A program made the position numbers and the translations under genes. Positions 1 through 13,430 of a DNA stretch of 64,000 nt are shown in pieces. This DNA comes from Hesseltinella vesiculosa. Its lineage: Eukaryota > Mucoromycota > Mucoromycetes > Mucorales > Cunninghamellaceae. Position 1 is the first letter of the stretch; every line of letters starts with the position of its first letter. The notes beneath the pieces are model-generated. The model searched no databases. It was not told the origin of the DNA and saw only the letters and a program-made list of their open reading frames with translations. The stretch spans positions 992,001 through 1,056,000 of the forward strand of contig MCGT01000004.1 in NCBI GenBank assembly GCA_002104935.1. Reading direction: 5' to 3'.

Positions 1-1090
1 TTCGGCCTTATCACCTAACAGTGGGTCCAATAAAAGTAGGCTGCCTCCCCAAGTGATAGCCTCACAAAGCGTCCCTGTATCATTTCAACTCCTGTTTGCC
101 GCGGGTTTGCCAAACAGTATCGAATACTCTCTTGTGATGCTCGTCATCACCTTGGCGACAACCGAATTATATCAAAATCAGATGTCACCATTGGACGGGT
201 GATGGCTGGAGGCTTTGCCAATCGCCAAGGAGAGACACGAACGAGGAACAGCCACATCTTTGTGCCAACGGACAGGGCCACTGTTATTTTTCTGGGGGAG
301 AGAGGCTACGTCGCTTTAGCCATAGGCAAGGAAGCGTTGCCATTGGCTGCTGGCTCTATTTTTTCCGTTGGTCTACAGCCTATGGCTGAATTCAAATGAC
401 CGCCTCCGTGCAACCAGACATCCCATATAAAAAAAAAAGGAGAGATCTTTGATTGCCTAAAAGAGGTCTTTGAGGCTTTGCCTTATTAATTCAGTTCTGC
501 ACACCGTTTCCATGAAGTCTGAGAGCGCTGTAACCAGCGTGAAAAAATTCTCAGCTTTCTGTCAGCAACAAGGCTCCAGCCAATCAATCACTCGGAACTT
601 TGGGGGGAAAACCGACAGCCACTCCCGAATCGCCAATGTCACGTACACCAACCACAACGGGAACCCGAAAAGCAGCAGCCATGTCTGTGAAGCTTGACCT
701 TCTGCCAATTTCTCATTGGAAGGATGATGGCTCTGAGCACCTTTAGTCTCCATCTTTTGCCGCGAATCACAAAACAATAAAAAAAAAAAAAGCGAGAGGC
801 AATACTGTGTTTCCAAAAAAAAAAGTCGCAAAGCAAGAAAAAAGTCAGCTACGAAAAAGGAAAATGAAGTGGTTAGTTTAGCAAAAGCTAGGCATCTTTT
901 TATTTTTTTCCACTCACCCTTAGAAAAATTGAATTTGGCATCTTCTTTTTTGCTACTTACAGCCAGACAAGACGTTCAAAGAACTAACAGGTCATTTTGC
1001 CTGAGTGGATGCGAAGTCTGATCAGATTACTGCACAGTTGCTTTTTTTTGACTTACAGCTTATACGTCGTACAGGTTTTTGATACCTGGA
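1..1090. other. Intergenic region 3' of the Fanzor gene
   Basis: No convincing gene on either strand; the short open frames match no family I know. Poly-A/poly-T runs occur at 429-436, 780-791 and 1042-1049. On the minus strand this is the 3' flank of the Fanzor gene, the place where TnpB/Fanzor guide RNAs are usually encoded. A short hairpin (stem CAGGT/ACCTG, 1072-1088) sits next to the stop codon. A 16-nt near-match to the Tc1 terminus at 5590 lies at 501-516. No guide RNA can be called from sequence alone. Confidence 0.4.
1015..1024. repeat. 10-bp inverted repeat flanking the Fanzor gene, left copy
   Basis: AGTCTGATCA here is the exact reverse complement of 4548-4557. The pair encloses the whole Fanzor coding region, 66 bp beyond the stop and 149 bp before the start. 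It could be the degenerate end of a Fanzor-bearing element, but ten bases (with a TGATCA core) can match by chance. Confidence 0.2.
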
Positions 1091-4000
1091 TTATGTGGGG
1101 GTTGGTTGGTTCGGTTGCGCGTCTGGTGGCGAGGTTGTGGAAGGGTCGGCCTGCTCTTGGTCTTGGGGGGTGAAAACAAGAGGCTTCACACCAAGAGCAG
1201 CAAAATGGGAGAGCGCATGGATGTTTCGGGAGGCGTTGCAATCTCGTTGCCACACAGTGCTACATGTTTCGCAACATTGCACTGCATGCAACTTTGATTC
1301 GCCACCATCCACCGTCACGTTGGTCAAAGTCTTCTTCCCACATTTGCTGCAAACTTTGGACGAAAAGGCTTCGTCTGCATCGACCACCAAAATGGGGAAT
1401 TGCCGCTGGGCCAATCGAACCACTTTTTTGAAGCGATTTGCGAGACCAAGTGGCTTTTTGTTGAAGCGTCGCCTGCCAAATTTTCCATCACCAATGCACA
1501 GAAGGGGTATCTGGGTGGATGGTTGGAAAGGCAGGGGACGCCACTTTCCATTTCTTGTCTCGCTGAATTAAAAAGAAGTCAGTTTTTTTTTTGTTGGTTT
1601 TGATTTTGACATTACCTTGGCTGAGGAGGGGAGGGATGTGCATGCTGACGCCGACGACTCTTAAAACTGCCATCTTCATTTAGCCGGCTCATGTATGTGT
1701 CGTGGCTGTTGTAGTTGGAGGCATGGGATCCGTACTTGCGACCACCGTCGACAAATGTCTTGACCAGGTCGTGGTTAACGAGCTGCGCGCCCCTGTAGTT
1801 CAAGAAGCGGAGCTGCTGAATGTCTTGGCCATAAAATAAGAGCAATCGATCCAAATGGCGTAGCTTTTCAGTGATGTAGGCAGTGATGTTTTGGCGCACT
1901 GATGTTTTTGGCGATCCAAAGGACGACTCAATTTCAGTGATGCCGTGCTGCTGCTTCCAGGCTTTGATATTTGCGACGGTTTTTCGATAGCCAGCTTTGA
2001 CATAATATTCAGCACTGGAAAAGCGGCGGATCTGATGCCTTGGGTTCGGCGGTGTGGCTAGCAATGGTTCATCTGGAAGGTCCGCTGGGGAGAGGTAAGC
2101 ACGGGGATCGGAGGAGTTTGATGCTACAAAGATGTCGGTGACGCCAGGATCTATACCCCAAACGTCCATTTGCTGCATGGCCACAGGGCTAATGTCGGTC
2201 AGTCGAAGAGGTTGGCCGCTCGATGCACCAGGCATCTTTTTGAATGGAACGCAAACGGAATAGCCATCAGTGTACAGCTGATTGAGGAAGATTCCGCGAC
2301 TAGAAAATGAAAAGTGAGATATCTTTTTTCCGGCAATGCTCTCACCTTTTTTTTTATCTCTTTGTTTCCGACTTACCCACTATGGATCCTTTTCAAGTTC
2401 AGGATCTTGAAATTGTCATGCACTTGTCCAGCAACTGGGCGAATCGCTTGAGGTACGACGTAGTGTTCTAATCCGAAATGGCGCATGATTTCACCAAGAG
2501 AATCGTGGGAGACTTGAATGAATTTTCGGGTGAGACACGGTGTGGGAAGGACCGAGAAAAGACGCACTTTTGGTGACACAAGGTATGCTTCGGATGAGAA
2601 TGTGCCAGCAGCAAGAGCTCGTTGCGTTTCGGCCACAAGCGTGGTCACTTGTTGGCGGGATTGCTGAGAAAAGACACGAGGCAGTCGTTCAATGTCCACT
2701 GGAGTGTTGTTGTTGATGGATTTGGATATACCACGGACGAGCTTTGACCGCTGGTGATGGTTCAGATAACTCCAGTCATGCATTCCAGAGAGCTGGTGAT
2801 GTGTCCAATTCCAATGAACGGAGGTTTGTGGCGCCGGTGCGGTGTGTTGATCTTCATTTAGGCGCTCCAAGCTGCACAAGACATCAAATAGAATCTTGAT
2901 AAACAGGTGCGGATACCGGGTGATCGTTGTCGTTGTGATAGACACAGATGGAGGAACCTGGCTACGAATAGCGTTGTCAGTTGAGAGAGATGGATCAGCT
3001 AGCGGAGGCAAGGTATAAGGGCCAGTAGCAACATCAAGGCGCGAGATGCCAAGGGTTGAGATAGTGTCGATGGACATGGCTGTGGCTGTGCTGACCGAGA
3101 GGTTGTCAACCTCTTCTTGATTGTCCTCGTCGTCTTGGTTGTCCTCATCCGCGTCTTGCTGTGTCAAGGGTCCTTCTTGTTCAATACGAATGGCGAGTTG
3201 TGTCCATCTGTCCCAAGTCTCGTCTATCAATTCGTTCAAAGCAGTGTCGACCTTGGCATCCACCATAGCATGGTCGATAGAATCTTCAACATTGATCGTC
3301 GGCCAAACTGGTTCAAAGTCTTGGTTTTGTGCACACGTGTCAAACACGAAATCCGCAAGGGCTCCAACTTGAAAGCGATTAAGTTCCTATTTGGAAAAAA
3401 AAAAAAGGTGAGCTGTTAATGGTGGAGGTTTTTTTGAGTTACTTACTGGAATAGAACGAGCAAGGCGAGCTTGCAAATAACCAATGTAGGCTTGGTCGAA
3501 GCCCTCGACCACGTGATTCACCATGCTGGAGGCGTACGTGCGGGCCGTGGAAGTTAAAATCTTGGAAAAGCCAATAGGGCGTTTCCCTCGCACAGTAGAC
3601 GGGACCAGTGGACAGTGGACATTAGGATGCTGAATCAGAAATGTGGCAAACGATTCTTCAATGTGTTGACGGACCTCTTCAGTAAAGAGTGAGTTGTTCG
3701 ACCAAGATCGGCCAATGACAAGCTGAAACACACCATTGACAAACCGATAGTCCAGGAACACTAGAGGGATATCCAGGCCATTGGTGAGGCGGGAGTTGAA
3801 GTAATCCAGGATAAACAGGTGACTGCAAATCAACACACGACGATTAAAATCAACAACTGCTTGAAGGCCACCCATAAGAATTTCTTTCTCGGCATTGCGT
3901 AGCGATTTCAATAATGGGTACAGTCCATGCTTGATCGTGAGTGTCTTGGTCTTCTTTCCACCAAGCAATTGGTTCCCTTGTGCACGTTGAGAGGGTATGC

Positions 4001-4398
4001 GGTAGGGACATAGGCGACTTGATGATCTTGAATGGGTCAATGACGATTCTATGTTTCCATTCTTTATGCAAGTTGGGCAGGGACGTCGAGATCGTCGCTG
4101 TCGATCGATGGCAAGGCTACGCTCATCTCTCCCGGTACGCTTTGCTGCTTTTTCATCAGCATTCTGTCTTCTTTTTGTTACATTCCTTGTTTTGTTTCGT
4201 CTTTGTCGCTTGACAGGGCCTGATGAGAAAAGTGATTAGATAACGGCGCTATCGAAAAGACAATTCATATGTATCATGCTTGGTCATACGTGACGTAGAA
4301 GGGCCAGCTTCTTCTTCAATTGGCACTAACTGAGTTCTATCCGACTCCACCTCGGGCGTATTTTGTCTTCTTTTTCTACCCTGCTTGGTACGGGCCAT
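1091..4398 (-). CDS. Fanzor-type RNA-guided nuclease (eukaryotic TnpB homologue)
   Basis: Five exons on the minus strand: 4398-4290, 4219-3447, 3386-2377, 2299-1616, 1562-1091. All introns are GT-AG and all phases agree, giving 1015 aa without a stop. Residues 1-55 are basic (possible nuclear signal). A CCHC-like cluster follows (C84, C87, H99, C107), then a long helical region. From about 632 the TnpB/Fanzor core appears: LYTDGYSV near 640; RuvC-I motif WGIDPG (Asp681); GDGKFG (883-888); DADEAFSSK with Glu923, where Fanzors carry the relocated RuvC-II glutamate; a four-Cys zinc ribbon (C930, C933, C956, C959); and RuvC-III RDCNASRNI (Asp966). Family knowledge: Fanzors cut DNA guided by an RNA encoded near their 3' end and travel with eukaryotic transposons. 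All catalytic positions are present, so the gene looks intact. Activity and guide RNA are inferred, not seen. Confidence 0.88.
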
Positions 4399-4547
4399 TT
4401 TTCGTGATGAAGGAAAACAAGAAGAAAGAACAAAAAAAAAAGGTGAAACGCGAGTTACATTTTCACTCCGCCATTTCCCCACTCCATTGATCTTGAAAAA
4501 AAAAAAAAAGTCAGAATTTCACATTCCGATGTCTGCTCGAATCTCTG

Positions 4548-4557
4548 TGATCAGACT
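4548..4557. repeat. 10-bp inverted repeat flanking the Fanzor gene, right copy
   Basis: TGATCAGACT, partner of 1015-1024. No clear target-site duplication was found outside either copy, so its status as a transposon end is unproven. Confidence 0.2.
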
Positions 4558-4815
4558 AGCTGAATCATAGCTATCGTGTACGTTTGTATTAACTAATGGT
4601 CTTGGTTAAAACCACTAATGATTCAAACATTGTGATCCAAGAACTATCTTGGGAGCACGAATAGGAAAAAAACGCCCTCTGATCGTACTCCACTTTTTTT
4701 CAGTGTTGGCCATGTCATATTTTGATTGGCTAGAAATATTAACATCACTGATGAGATTCCAAAAGCAGAACGACATGCGACTTTTAGAATGCGACAGCAT
4801 TTGCTGAAAACACTG

Positions 4816-5590
4816 TACACTCTTTCCATGAATAAGTGGCGGCTCACCTGGAAGACGGATTGCGGACTTTGGATTTCCGAGTGTCGCACAAGCCAAGACA
4901 AATTTGGCGCAACTTTTTTTTTTTTTTGACAGGATGACCAAAAGCATAATGTCGCATTTTGAGAAAGTTGCCTTTTTCTACGATCCTTGGTGCTTGTGCT
5001 TCTGGTGTTGTTCAAATCAGCATGAGAAGTCCGCCTACAGGGAACAAAAAAGCAAACTTGATCAAGTTACCTACAAACACATTGGCATCGGCACAAACAC
5101 TCATCACTACATCGCCTTGTTGAATGAGGTCATGAAACTATGGACCAACCTCCAGAATTTGAGGGCTGCTATTTGGTGATGGACAATGCACCAAGTCATC
5201 AATCCAAGGCCATCGATACTTTCATCAGGAATCGTGGGTATCGATGCATGCATCTTCCAACCTATTCCCCTGAGCTCGATCCGATTGAGCAGTTCGGGTC
5301 GGCCGCATCGTCAAAGCGGCGTGTAATGATGTTTCTATCAAGGATCTGCATGGCTTTATCAGTAATTCTTCTCCCCGCATCATTGACTGCTTCCATAGGA
5401 CCCCTATGTAGTTGTATTTAAGTAACAGTTTGTCGCACGACAAGTCTATGACGACACGAAAAAAAAATATCTACGACAAAAAAAAAAAAAAGTTGCGCCA
5501 AATTTGTCTTGGCTTGTGCGACACCAGGGAAATCCAAAGTCCGCCACCTGTCTTCCAGGAGAGCCGCCACTTATTCATGGAAACGCTGTA
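4816..5590 (+). mobile_element. Tc1/mariner-type element relic with about 105-bp terminal inverted repeats
   Basis: The left arm (about 4816-4928) and right arm (about 5478-5590) are near-identical inverted copies. Shared blocks include TTTCCATGAATAAGTGGCGG, a GTCGCACAAGCCAAGACAAA block and a poly-A/T run. The outer ends read TACAC and TACAG, consistent with a TA target site as in Tc1/mariner elements. Between the arms lies only the C-terminal part of a DDE_3 transposase, in pieces. At 775 bp the element is a deletion derivative that cannot move on its own. It lies about 420 bp upstream of the Fanzor start codon and does not enclose that gene. Confidence 0.8.
5040..5330 (+). pseudogene. DDE_3 (Tc1/IS630-type) transposase fragment
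   Basis: The plus strand shows NTHHYIALLNEVMK in one frame and, after a frame change near 5140, MDNAPSHQS followed by LPTYSPELDPIEQF. The DNAPSH aspartate and the PYSPELNPIE-type block with its glutamate are the second and third acidic positions of the DDE catalytic triad. The N-terminal DNA-binding domain and first aspartate are missing, and the frame is broken at least once. It sits inside the 4816-5590 inverted repeats and was presumably that element's transposase. Not functional. Confidence 0.75.
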
Positions 5591-5884
5591 ACTCAGCCAG
5601 CGGAACAATTTTTTCATTTGCTTCTTCCTTTCTAGAACATAATTGTGAGTAAGTTAAAGAGGAAATGGAAAAGTAAGGTAATTAGACCTACCGATCCCTT
5701 TCGGTGTCAGTCAAAGTAAAAGAGTAAAAAAACAGACAGAAATCCAATCCAACACTCAAAAGCGAAGGACTCACAAAACAGGGACGACACACCAGCTGTT
5801 TTATATGGGCCATAATCAGCGGTTTTTTATTGGCCACCAGTGGCTGCATATCAATTAATCCTTTTCTTTTTGACAACTTAAGAG

Positions 5885-6200
5885 TGGATCTCCTCAACCA
5901 CAATCGCCCACGCCTAGATTACTTGGTATTCAAAATCATTTCCAAGACGTGCGCCAAAAAAATACGACAATTCAATGAAAAGATGGCTCGACGCGTGACA
6001 ACTCCATCATGGGAAATGACTTTCGCAACGAATGGGCAGTCCTGGCATCAAGTACAGTTCCCGATGACAGCTTCTCTCTGTATGAAGTGGATACTGCCCG
6101 TTGGATAGGTGGATGCCCTTATTTTATCCATAGTCGCTCCCTTCTCTGCAAACACCTTGTGCATCGCTGCCTTGTTATGGGTAACAGCATGGGCCACTTA
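5885..6200 (+). pseudogene. SWIM zinc-finger protein relic (possibly MULE-transposase derived)
   Basis: Two overlapping frames read RLDYLVFKIISKTCAKK, then EVDTARWIGGCPYF and SRSLLCKHLVHRC. The pattern C-x-F...S..LLCKHLV matches the SWIM finger (CxCx(n)CxH) common in Mutator-like transposases. The first cysteine of the pair is replaced by Gly and a frame change lies near 6010-6050, so this is a decayed copy. The region downstream to 6460 has open frames but no recognisable domain. Confidence 0.45.
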
Positions 6201-6459
6201 ACACCACGACGATATGTCATCATGAGGAACCCTTTCCCTCCATACGTCAGGCTTGTCCCTGTAAGTCCTGCCCTCCCCTCAAAAAAATGCATTTATCAAC
6301 CCATACATATTAGTCAACCCTACCCGACCTTGCAAGATCTCCGCCCGTTGATTTCTCTGCCATTCCGTCCCCTCCAACTCTTCCATCACCCACCACCTCA
6401 CCTGCCGCTGCTGACAGCGCAAAACCAATCGATGTTGTGGCAACGTTGACAAAAGCAGT

Positions 6460-7305
6460 TCGCCGATCGTGGATGCCAAGGCTGTTGGATGTTATGGGTA
6501 TGCTGAGCCAACCAGCGAATTGCTTACAGCGTTGAATGACGATTTCCGAAATCGACCAGATTTGCTGTATGCCTGGAGGCAGTTAAACAAGTGGACATGC
6601 TCACTCGCGAATGTGAAACAGAGCGATAATTAGAACGTTTGGACGTGCAGCCAGTTTTTTTTTTTAATCCACTTCAAGATTGTTTGAGTAGATGTGACAT
6701 CTTTTTTTAACGCGCCAAATAAAAAGAGGAGCATCAAGGTGCCCGAGGGTGCCCATTTGTTTGGGAAATGGCCCATCCCAAAAAAAAAGACCCTTATCAA
6801 TTAACATTGGCGTCCTTTTAGATATCCCAAATTTGGATGACGTGGGCAACCTCCTTATTTTTGATACTCTCTCCTGCTGTTCCAGGCCTAGACTCCCTGA
6901 AGACTATTTTTTTTTTCCTTGGCCTCATCGATCATCCGCTTTTTGCTTATTTTGCTCGTGGCTTTTCTTTGCCTGGCCTTTGCTCAGTTGAGGAGGGAAA
7001 TGGCCACAGTTCACTTGAACTTGCGCAAATGGTTTTTTCTGGCACGTTGTGACCGAGTACCATGAGTGCCTTCAACGAATATAACCTGATAAAGGACTAC
7101 TTGTAGTGATCAATAAAGAAGAAGTAACGATTAAAAAAAGGGGAGAAACAGTTCCATTTGTGGCAATGGCAACACGCGATGAGTGAGGTGGAAGAGGGGG
7201 TGCGCAGGAAAAAAAAAAAAAAATTAAAAAAAAGGGTCCTGTCCCGCTCCCCATTTTTTTTCTTTTCTTTACCATTTTATTTTTCTTCATTCATAGCTTG
7301 CATTG
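6460..7305. other. Intergenic, no gene seen
   Basis: AT-rich with several poly-T and poly-A runs. The short open frames on both strands show no domain. The last 200 bases are pyrimidine-rich and probably hold the promoter of the ceramidase gene. Confidence 0.4.
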
Positions 7306-8481
7306 ATGACGGTTGTCCATCCAAGAGATTACTACTGGGGACCAGTGTAAGGCCAACAAAAGTGGATCGTTTGTGGATGGCCATGCTGACATTTGTCTTT
7401 TATAGGACATCGACCCTTGACTGGTGTGAAGTAAGAGCATCTTCCAGTCCATGGAAAGACAGGCGCTTATCTCTTCTCGTAGGAAAACTACACACACTCC
7501 CCTTATATTGCAGAATATGTCAATACCACCACCAATCTTAGTTTCTGCAAGTGAAGGGAAACCTCGAGGCAAACTTGACTGACCTCATTTCTACTCAGTG
7601 TTCTTATCTTTGTTTGGTATTTACAACACCCTTTCAAACGGTTTTAGCAAATCCTTCATTGTGGCTCACTTTGGTGTTATTTTCGTTGGGTTTGGTAAAA
7701 GAATGACCATCAGGGTGGGTTGGCAACTGACACGGCTGGTTCAAAAAAATAGGCTCGTGGCTGTTTCACATGACTTTGAAGTATGAAATGCAATTGCTGG
7801 ATGAGTTGCCAAGTAAGCAGGGTCTGGGATTGACATTTTGTGTGACCATGGTGATTCAACTGTTTTTTCTTTCTAGTGATCTATGTTGCTTGTATCATGG
7901 TGTGGCACAGGTAAAAGATAAAGAAAGGGGGTTCCTGCTCACCCTTCATTTTTTATTTTGGCAGCATCGAGGTTCGTCCAAAGAACCAATATGGGATCGC
8001 ATTGGTACTGGGATTGATTGGCTACTCTGCGTTTGTGACCTACTCTTACCTGATCATCAATAACCCTGTGTTCCATCAAGTGTCGTATGCCATCTTGGTC
8101 ATCATTGTGGTCTTCCGCTCCATTTACCTCGTGCGCCATCTGCCCGGGGGTGCTGAACAGTTTCCTTACGAACATCCTCGTATGGTTGTGCTATTGAAGA
8201 TTGCGGCCTCGAGTTTCCTTCTTGCATTTGTGATTTGGAATATTGACAATGTGGCTTGCCCTGTCTTGCGACATTTCCGGACCTTTGTGCCTTATGCCGT
8301 TGGTGCTGTGTCGCAGCTTCATGGTTGGTGGCACATTGGCACAAGCCTTGGTGTGTACTACTACGTGGTCTACACCCAATGGATCCATCAGCTCTTGGAT
8401 GAAACCAACAAGCAGAAATACCAACTTGTCTGGAAAGGGTTTGTCTGCTATCTGAAGCCTGTCAAGCAGCATAAGGAATAG
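7306..8481 (+). CDS. YPC1: Alkaline (phyto)ceramidase
   Basis: Seven exons (7306-7346, 7406-7430, 7483-7546, 7599-7694, 7753-7812, 7877-7910, 7965-8481) give 278 aa. The protein hydrolyses (phyto)ceramide to a sphingoid base and fatty acid in the ER/Golgi membrane. Family hallmarks are clear: N-terminal YYWGPVTSTLDWCEENY, then NTLSNG, then GSWLFHMTLKYEMQLLDELP and, near the C-terminus, QLHGWWHIGTSLG. The histidines of the last two blocks belong to the metal site. Several hydrophobic segments fit the seven-helix fold. The start at 7306 puts the WGPV block ten residues in, as usual. Intron 3 (7547-7598) is of GC-AG type with donor GCAAGT, which is needed to keep the conserved NLSFLFL block in frame. 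YPC1 versus YDC1 cannot be told apart here. Confidence 0.9.
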
Positions 8482-8830
8482 AGGCGATGAAAATCAACCA
8501 TATTAAAAAAAAGGTTTTCGTATTTTAGAGACCGCCTTGGATGCATTGACCACCCATTTTTTTTTTTTTCGCATCACCGTTGCTGGTTGAGAGTGGCGGT
8601 TTGAGGAGGAAACGATAAAATGCATGCCATAAAAAGCCCATGTGGCGAGTCAAAGGAAGACCTATTTTGAGTGGGGATGGTTTTTTCGGGAGAAATCGCA
8701 CTCAAAAACGGAGTTGCCACGTAGTTTTTTTTTTTTTTTTTTTTTTTTTTTTGCAGGACTTGCTTTTTCTTTTTCCTCTTTCTTTTTTTCACATTCTCTT
8801 TTTTATTTCTTCCCCATTGATTACTATTGA
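8482..8830. other. Spacer between ceramidase and SEC23
   Basis: Contains a run of about 28 T (8725-8752) and further T-rich stretches just before the SEC23 start, typical of the T-rich promoters seen throughout this window. No gene. Confidence 0.45.
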
Positions 8831-11615
<2,785 letters not shown>

Positions 11616-11799
11616 GCTACTCTTTTTTTTTTTTTTTTTTTGCCTCTTTTTGGGTTCACATGAATGTCTCCTTTTTTTTTTTTTCCCAGACTCACCCCAC
11701 ACATCTCTTTTGATGACACAAGCGAAAATAAACTTGAGTTTCTATTCCTTTTATTCCCCCCCCTTTTATTCCCTGCTCTCTTTTAGAAAAACGCTTGGC

Positions 11800-12600
11800 A
11801 TGACCGACCAGCCTGTACTTGTTACCATCCAAAACCATGTGGCCACCATCACGCTGAATCGGCCCAACAAAGGCAATGCATTCACGGCAGCCATGAATGA
11901 TCAATTGCTGAAGCAGCTGCCCATCTTGGCACAAGATCCCAATGTCCGTGTGCTGGTGCTGACCGGTGCGGGAAAGTACTTTTGTACAGGCATGGACCTG
12001 TCGGCTGGCGGAGGCATGGACCCCGAGGCCATCAAGCAAGGCTTCCACAAGGCACTCCAGGTGTTTGATATGCTGGACAAATTCCCCAAACCAGTGATTG
12101 CACGTGTCAATGGGCCAGCCTTTGGCGGTGGTGTGGGCCTGGTGTTCACAGCAGACATTCGAGTCGCCGTCGACGACGGGTTCTTTGCCTTGACCGAGGT
12201 CAAACGAGGGATCGTGCCGGCCATCATCTCCCAATACATCGTGCCCGAAGTCGGCAAGCAAAAGGCTCGAGAATACATGCTGACGGGTCGTAAAGTGTCT
12301 GTGGCCGAGGCGACTTTCTTAAGTCGCAAGGTGCCTCTTGCCGAATTGGATCAAGCTGTGCAAGTGTATGTCGACTTGCTTGTGGATAGCGCGCCTGGTG
12401 CCATGGCAAATATCAAGCAATTGGTTGATGGCGTCGCCCAAGGCAGTGATGGTGGTTACACCGATCGTGTCCGCAACCAAGTCCAACAAACCTACTTGTC
12501 CATGATGCAGTCAGACGAGGCTGCCTTTGGCATCATGGCCTTCATGTCCAAGAAGAAACCCGATTGGAATCAATTCTTAAAAGACAAAGCCAAGTTGTAG
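11800..12600 (+). CDS. Enoyl-CoA hydratase/isomerase, probably peroxisomal
   Basis: An intronless 266-residue crotonase-fold protein. The oxyanion-hole blocks are KYFCTGMDLSAGG and GPAFGGGVGL, and the segment LTEVKRGIVPAI carries a candidate catalytic Glu. The C-terminus DKAKL ends in AKL, a good type 1 peroxisomal targeting signal, so beta-oxidation in peroxisomes is likely; the acyl-CoA oxidase at 61223-63789 ends the same way. Exact chemistry (hydratase versus delta3-delta2 isomerase) cannot be settled. The frame stays open upstream through a poly-T run coding for Phe, but ATG at 11800 gives the normal family N-terminus. Confidence 0.88.
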   Translation: MTDQPVLVTIQNHVATITLNRPNKGNAFTAAMNDQLLKQLPILAQDPNVRVLVLTGAGKYFCTGMDLSAGGGMDPEAIKQGFHKALQVFDMLDKFPKPVIARVNGPAFGGGVGLVFTADIRVAVDDGFFALTEVKRGIVPAIISQYIVPEVGKQKAREYMLTGRKVSVAEATFLSRKVPLAELDQAVQVYVDLLVDSAPGAMANIKQLVDGVAQGSDGGYTDRVRNQVQQTYLSMMQSDEAAFGIMAFMSKKKPDWNQFLKDKAKL

Positions 12601-12652
12601 TTTGTCACCAACCATCCATTCAAACCATTCAAACCTTTTCCAGATCGACTTT

Positions 12653-12658
12653 AATAAA
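12653..12658 (+). terminator. Poly(A) signal AATAAA
   Basis: AATAAA about 50 bases past the stop of the enoyl-CoA hydratase gene, a normal distance for a fungal cleavage signal. Confidence 0.45.
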
Positions 12659-12659
12659 G

Positions 12660-13151
12660 ACTTGTTACAGGAAAGAGGTGTCACAAAGAGAGACGAAACA
12701 AACGCAAAACGGGACAGGCTGCCGACTATTCAAACTCAGGTGTGGAACAAAGCATCCAAACGATTCACCTCGTTTCTCTTTTTTTTTTTTTTGTTTTTAT
12801 TTTCGTTTCTTCCTTTTTCTTGCTAGTGATAATCATCTATTTGTTTATTCGCTTGATCCCTTTCATCCTCTCTGATAATCTTTACCCTCATCTCTTGTTT
12901 ATTACTTTCCTTCTCTCTTTTTTTATTTTTTTATTTTTAGCGTCCATCTTTTTTCACAAACCTTTTTTTTTTTTTTTCTCCAACCTTCCCATTCCTCCTT
13001 TTTTTCTTCTCTCTCTTATTGCTTGAAAGAAGAAAGGAATTCCCATCCTCCACACCCTTCTCTCAATTGACATTGTATCGTTTGCTTCTTTGTGGGTATT
13101 GTTGAATTTGGGCTCTTTTGTTTTTTTGTTTACTCTGTCATTTTCATTGCC
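12660..13151 (+). promoter_or_regulatory. Pyrimidine-rich promoter / 5' leader of VTS1
   Basis: About 490 bases strongly biased to T and C on the plus strand, with T runs at 12780-12792, 12912-12940 and 12963-12978. No gene. The bias fits the long T-rich leaders of constitutive genes here. No TATA box was identified. Confidence 0.4.
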
Positions 13152-13393
13152 ATGTTACCATCCAACTTTTCACGCAACGCAAGACCAGTGTCAGAGGTCA
13201 TCAAGCCTGGAAATTATACCTCGTCTTCTGAAGGTAAAAAAGACCAACGCTAACGTCGCTTTTTGATATTGACGCTACTTTATTAGATATGTTAAATTTG
13301 TTGCAGGATGACATTTTACAATACGAACGCAACCTAGAAGATATTGCAGCTGCCAGCTTTGATCCCGTAAGTGGTTTGGGGTCGATCCCCTGT

Positions 13394-13430
<37 letters not shown>

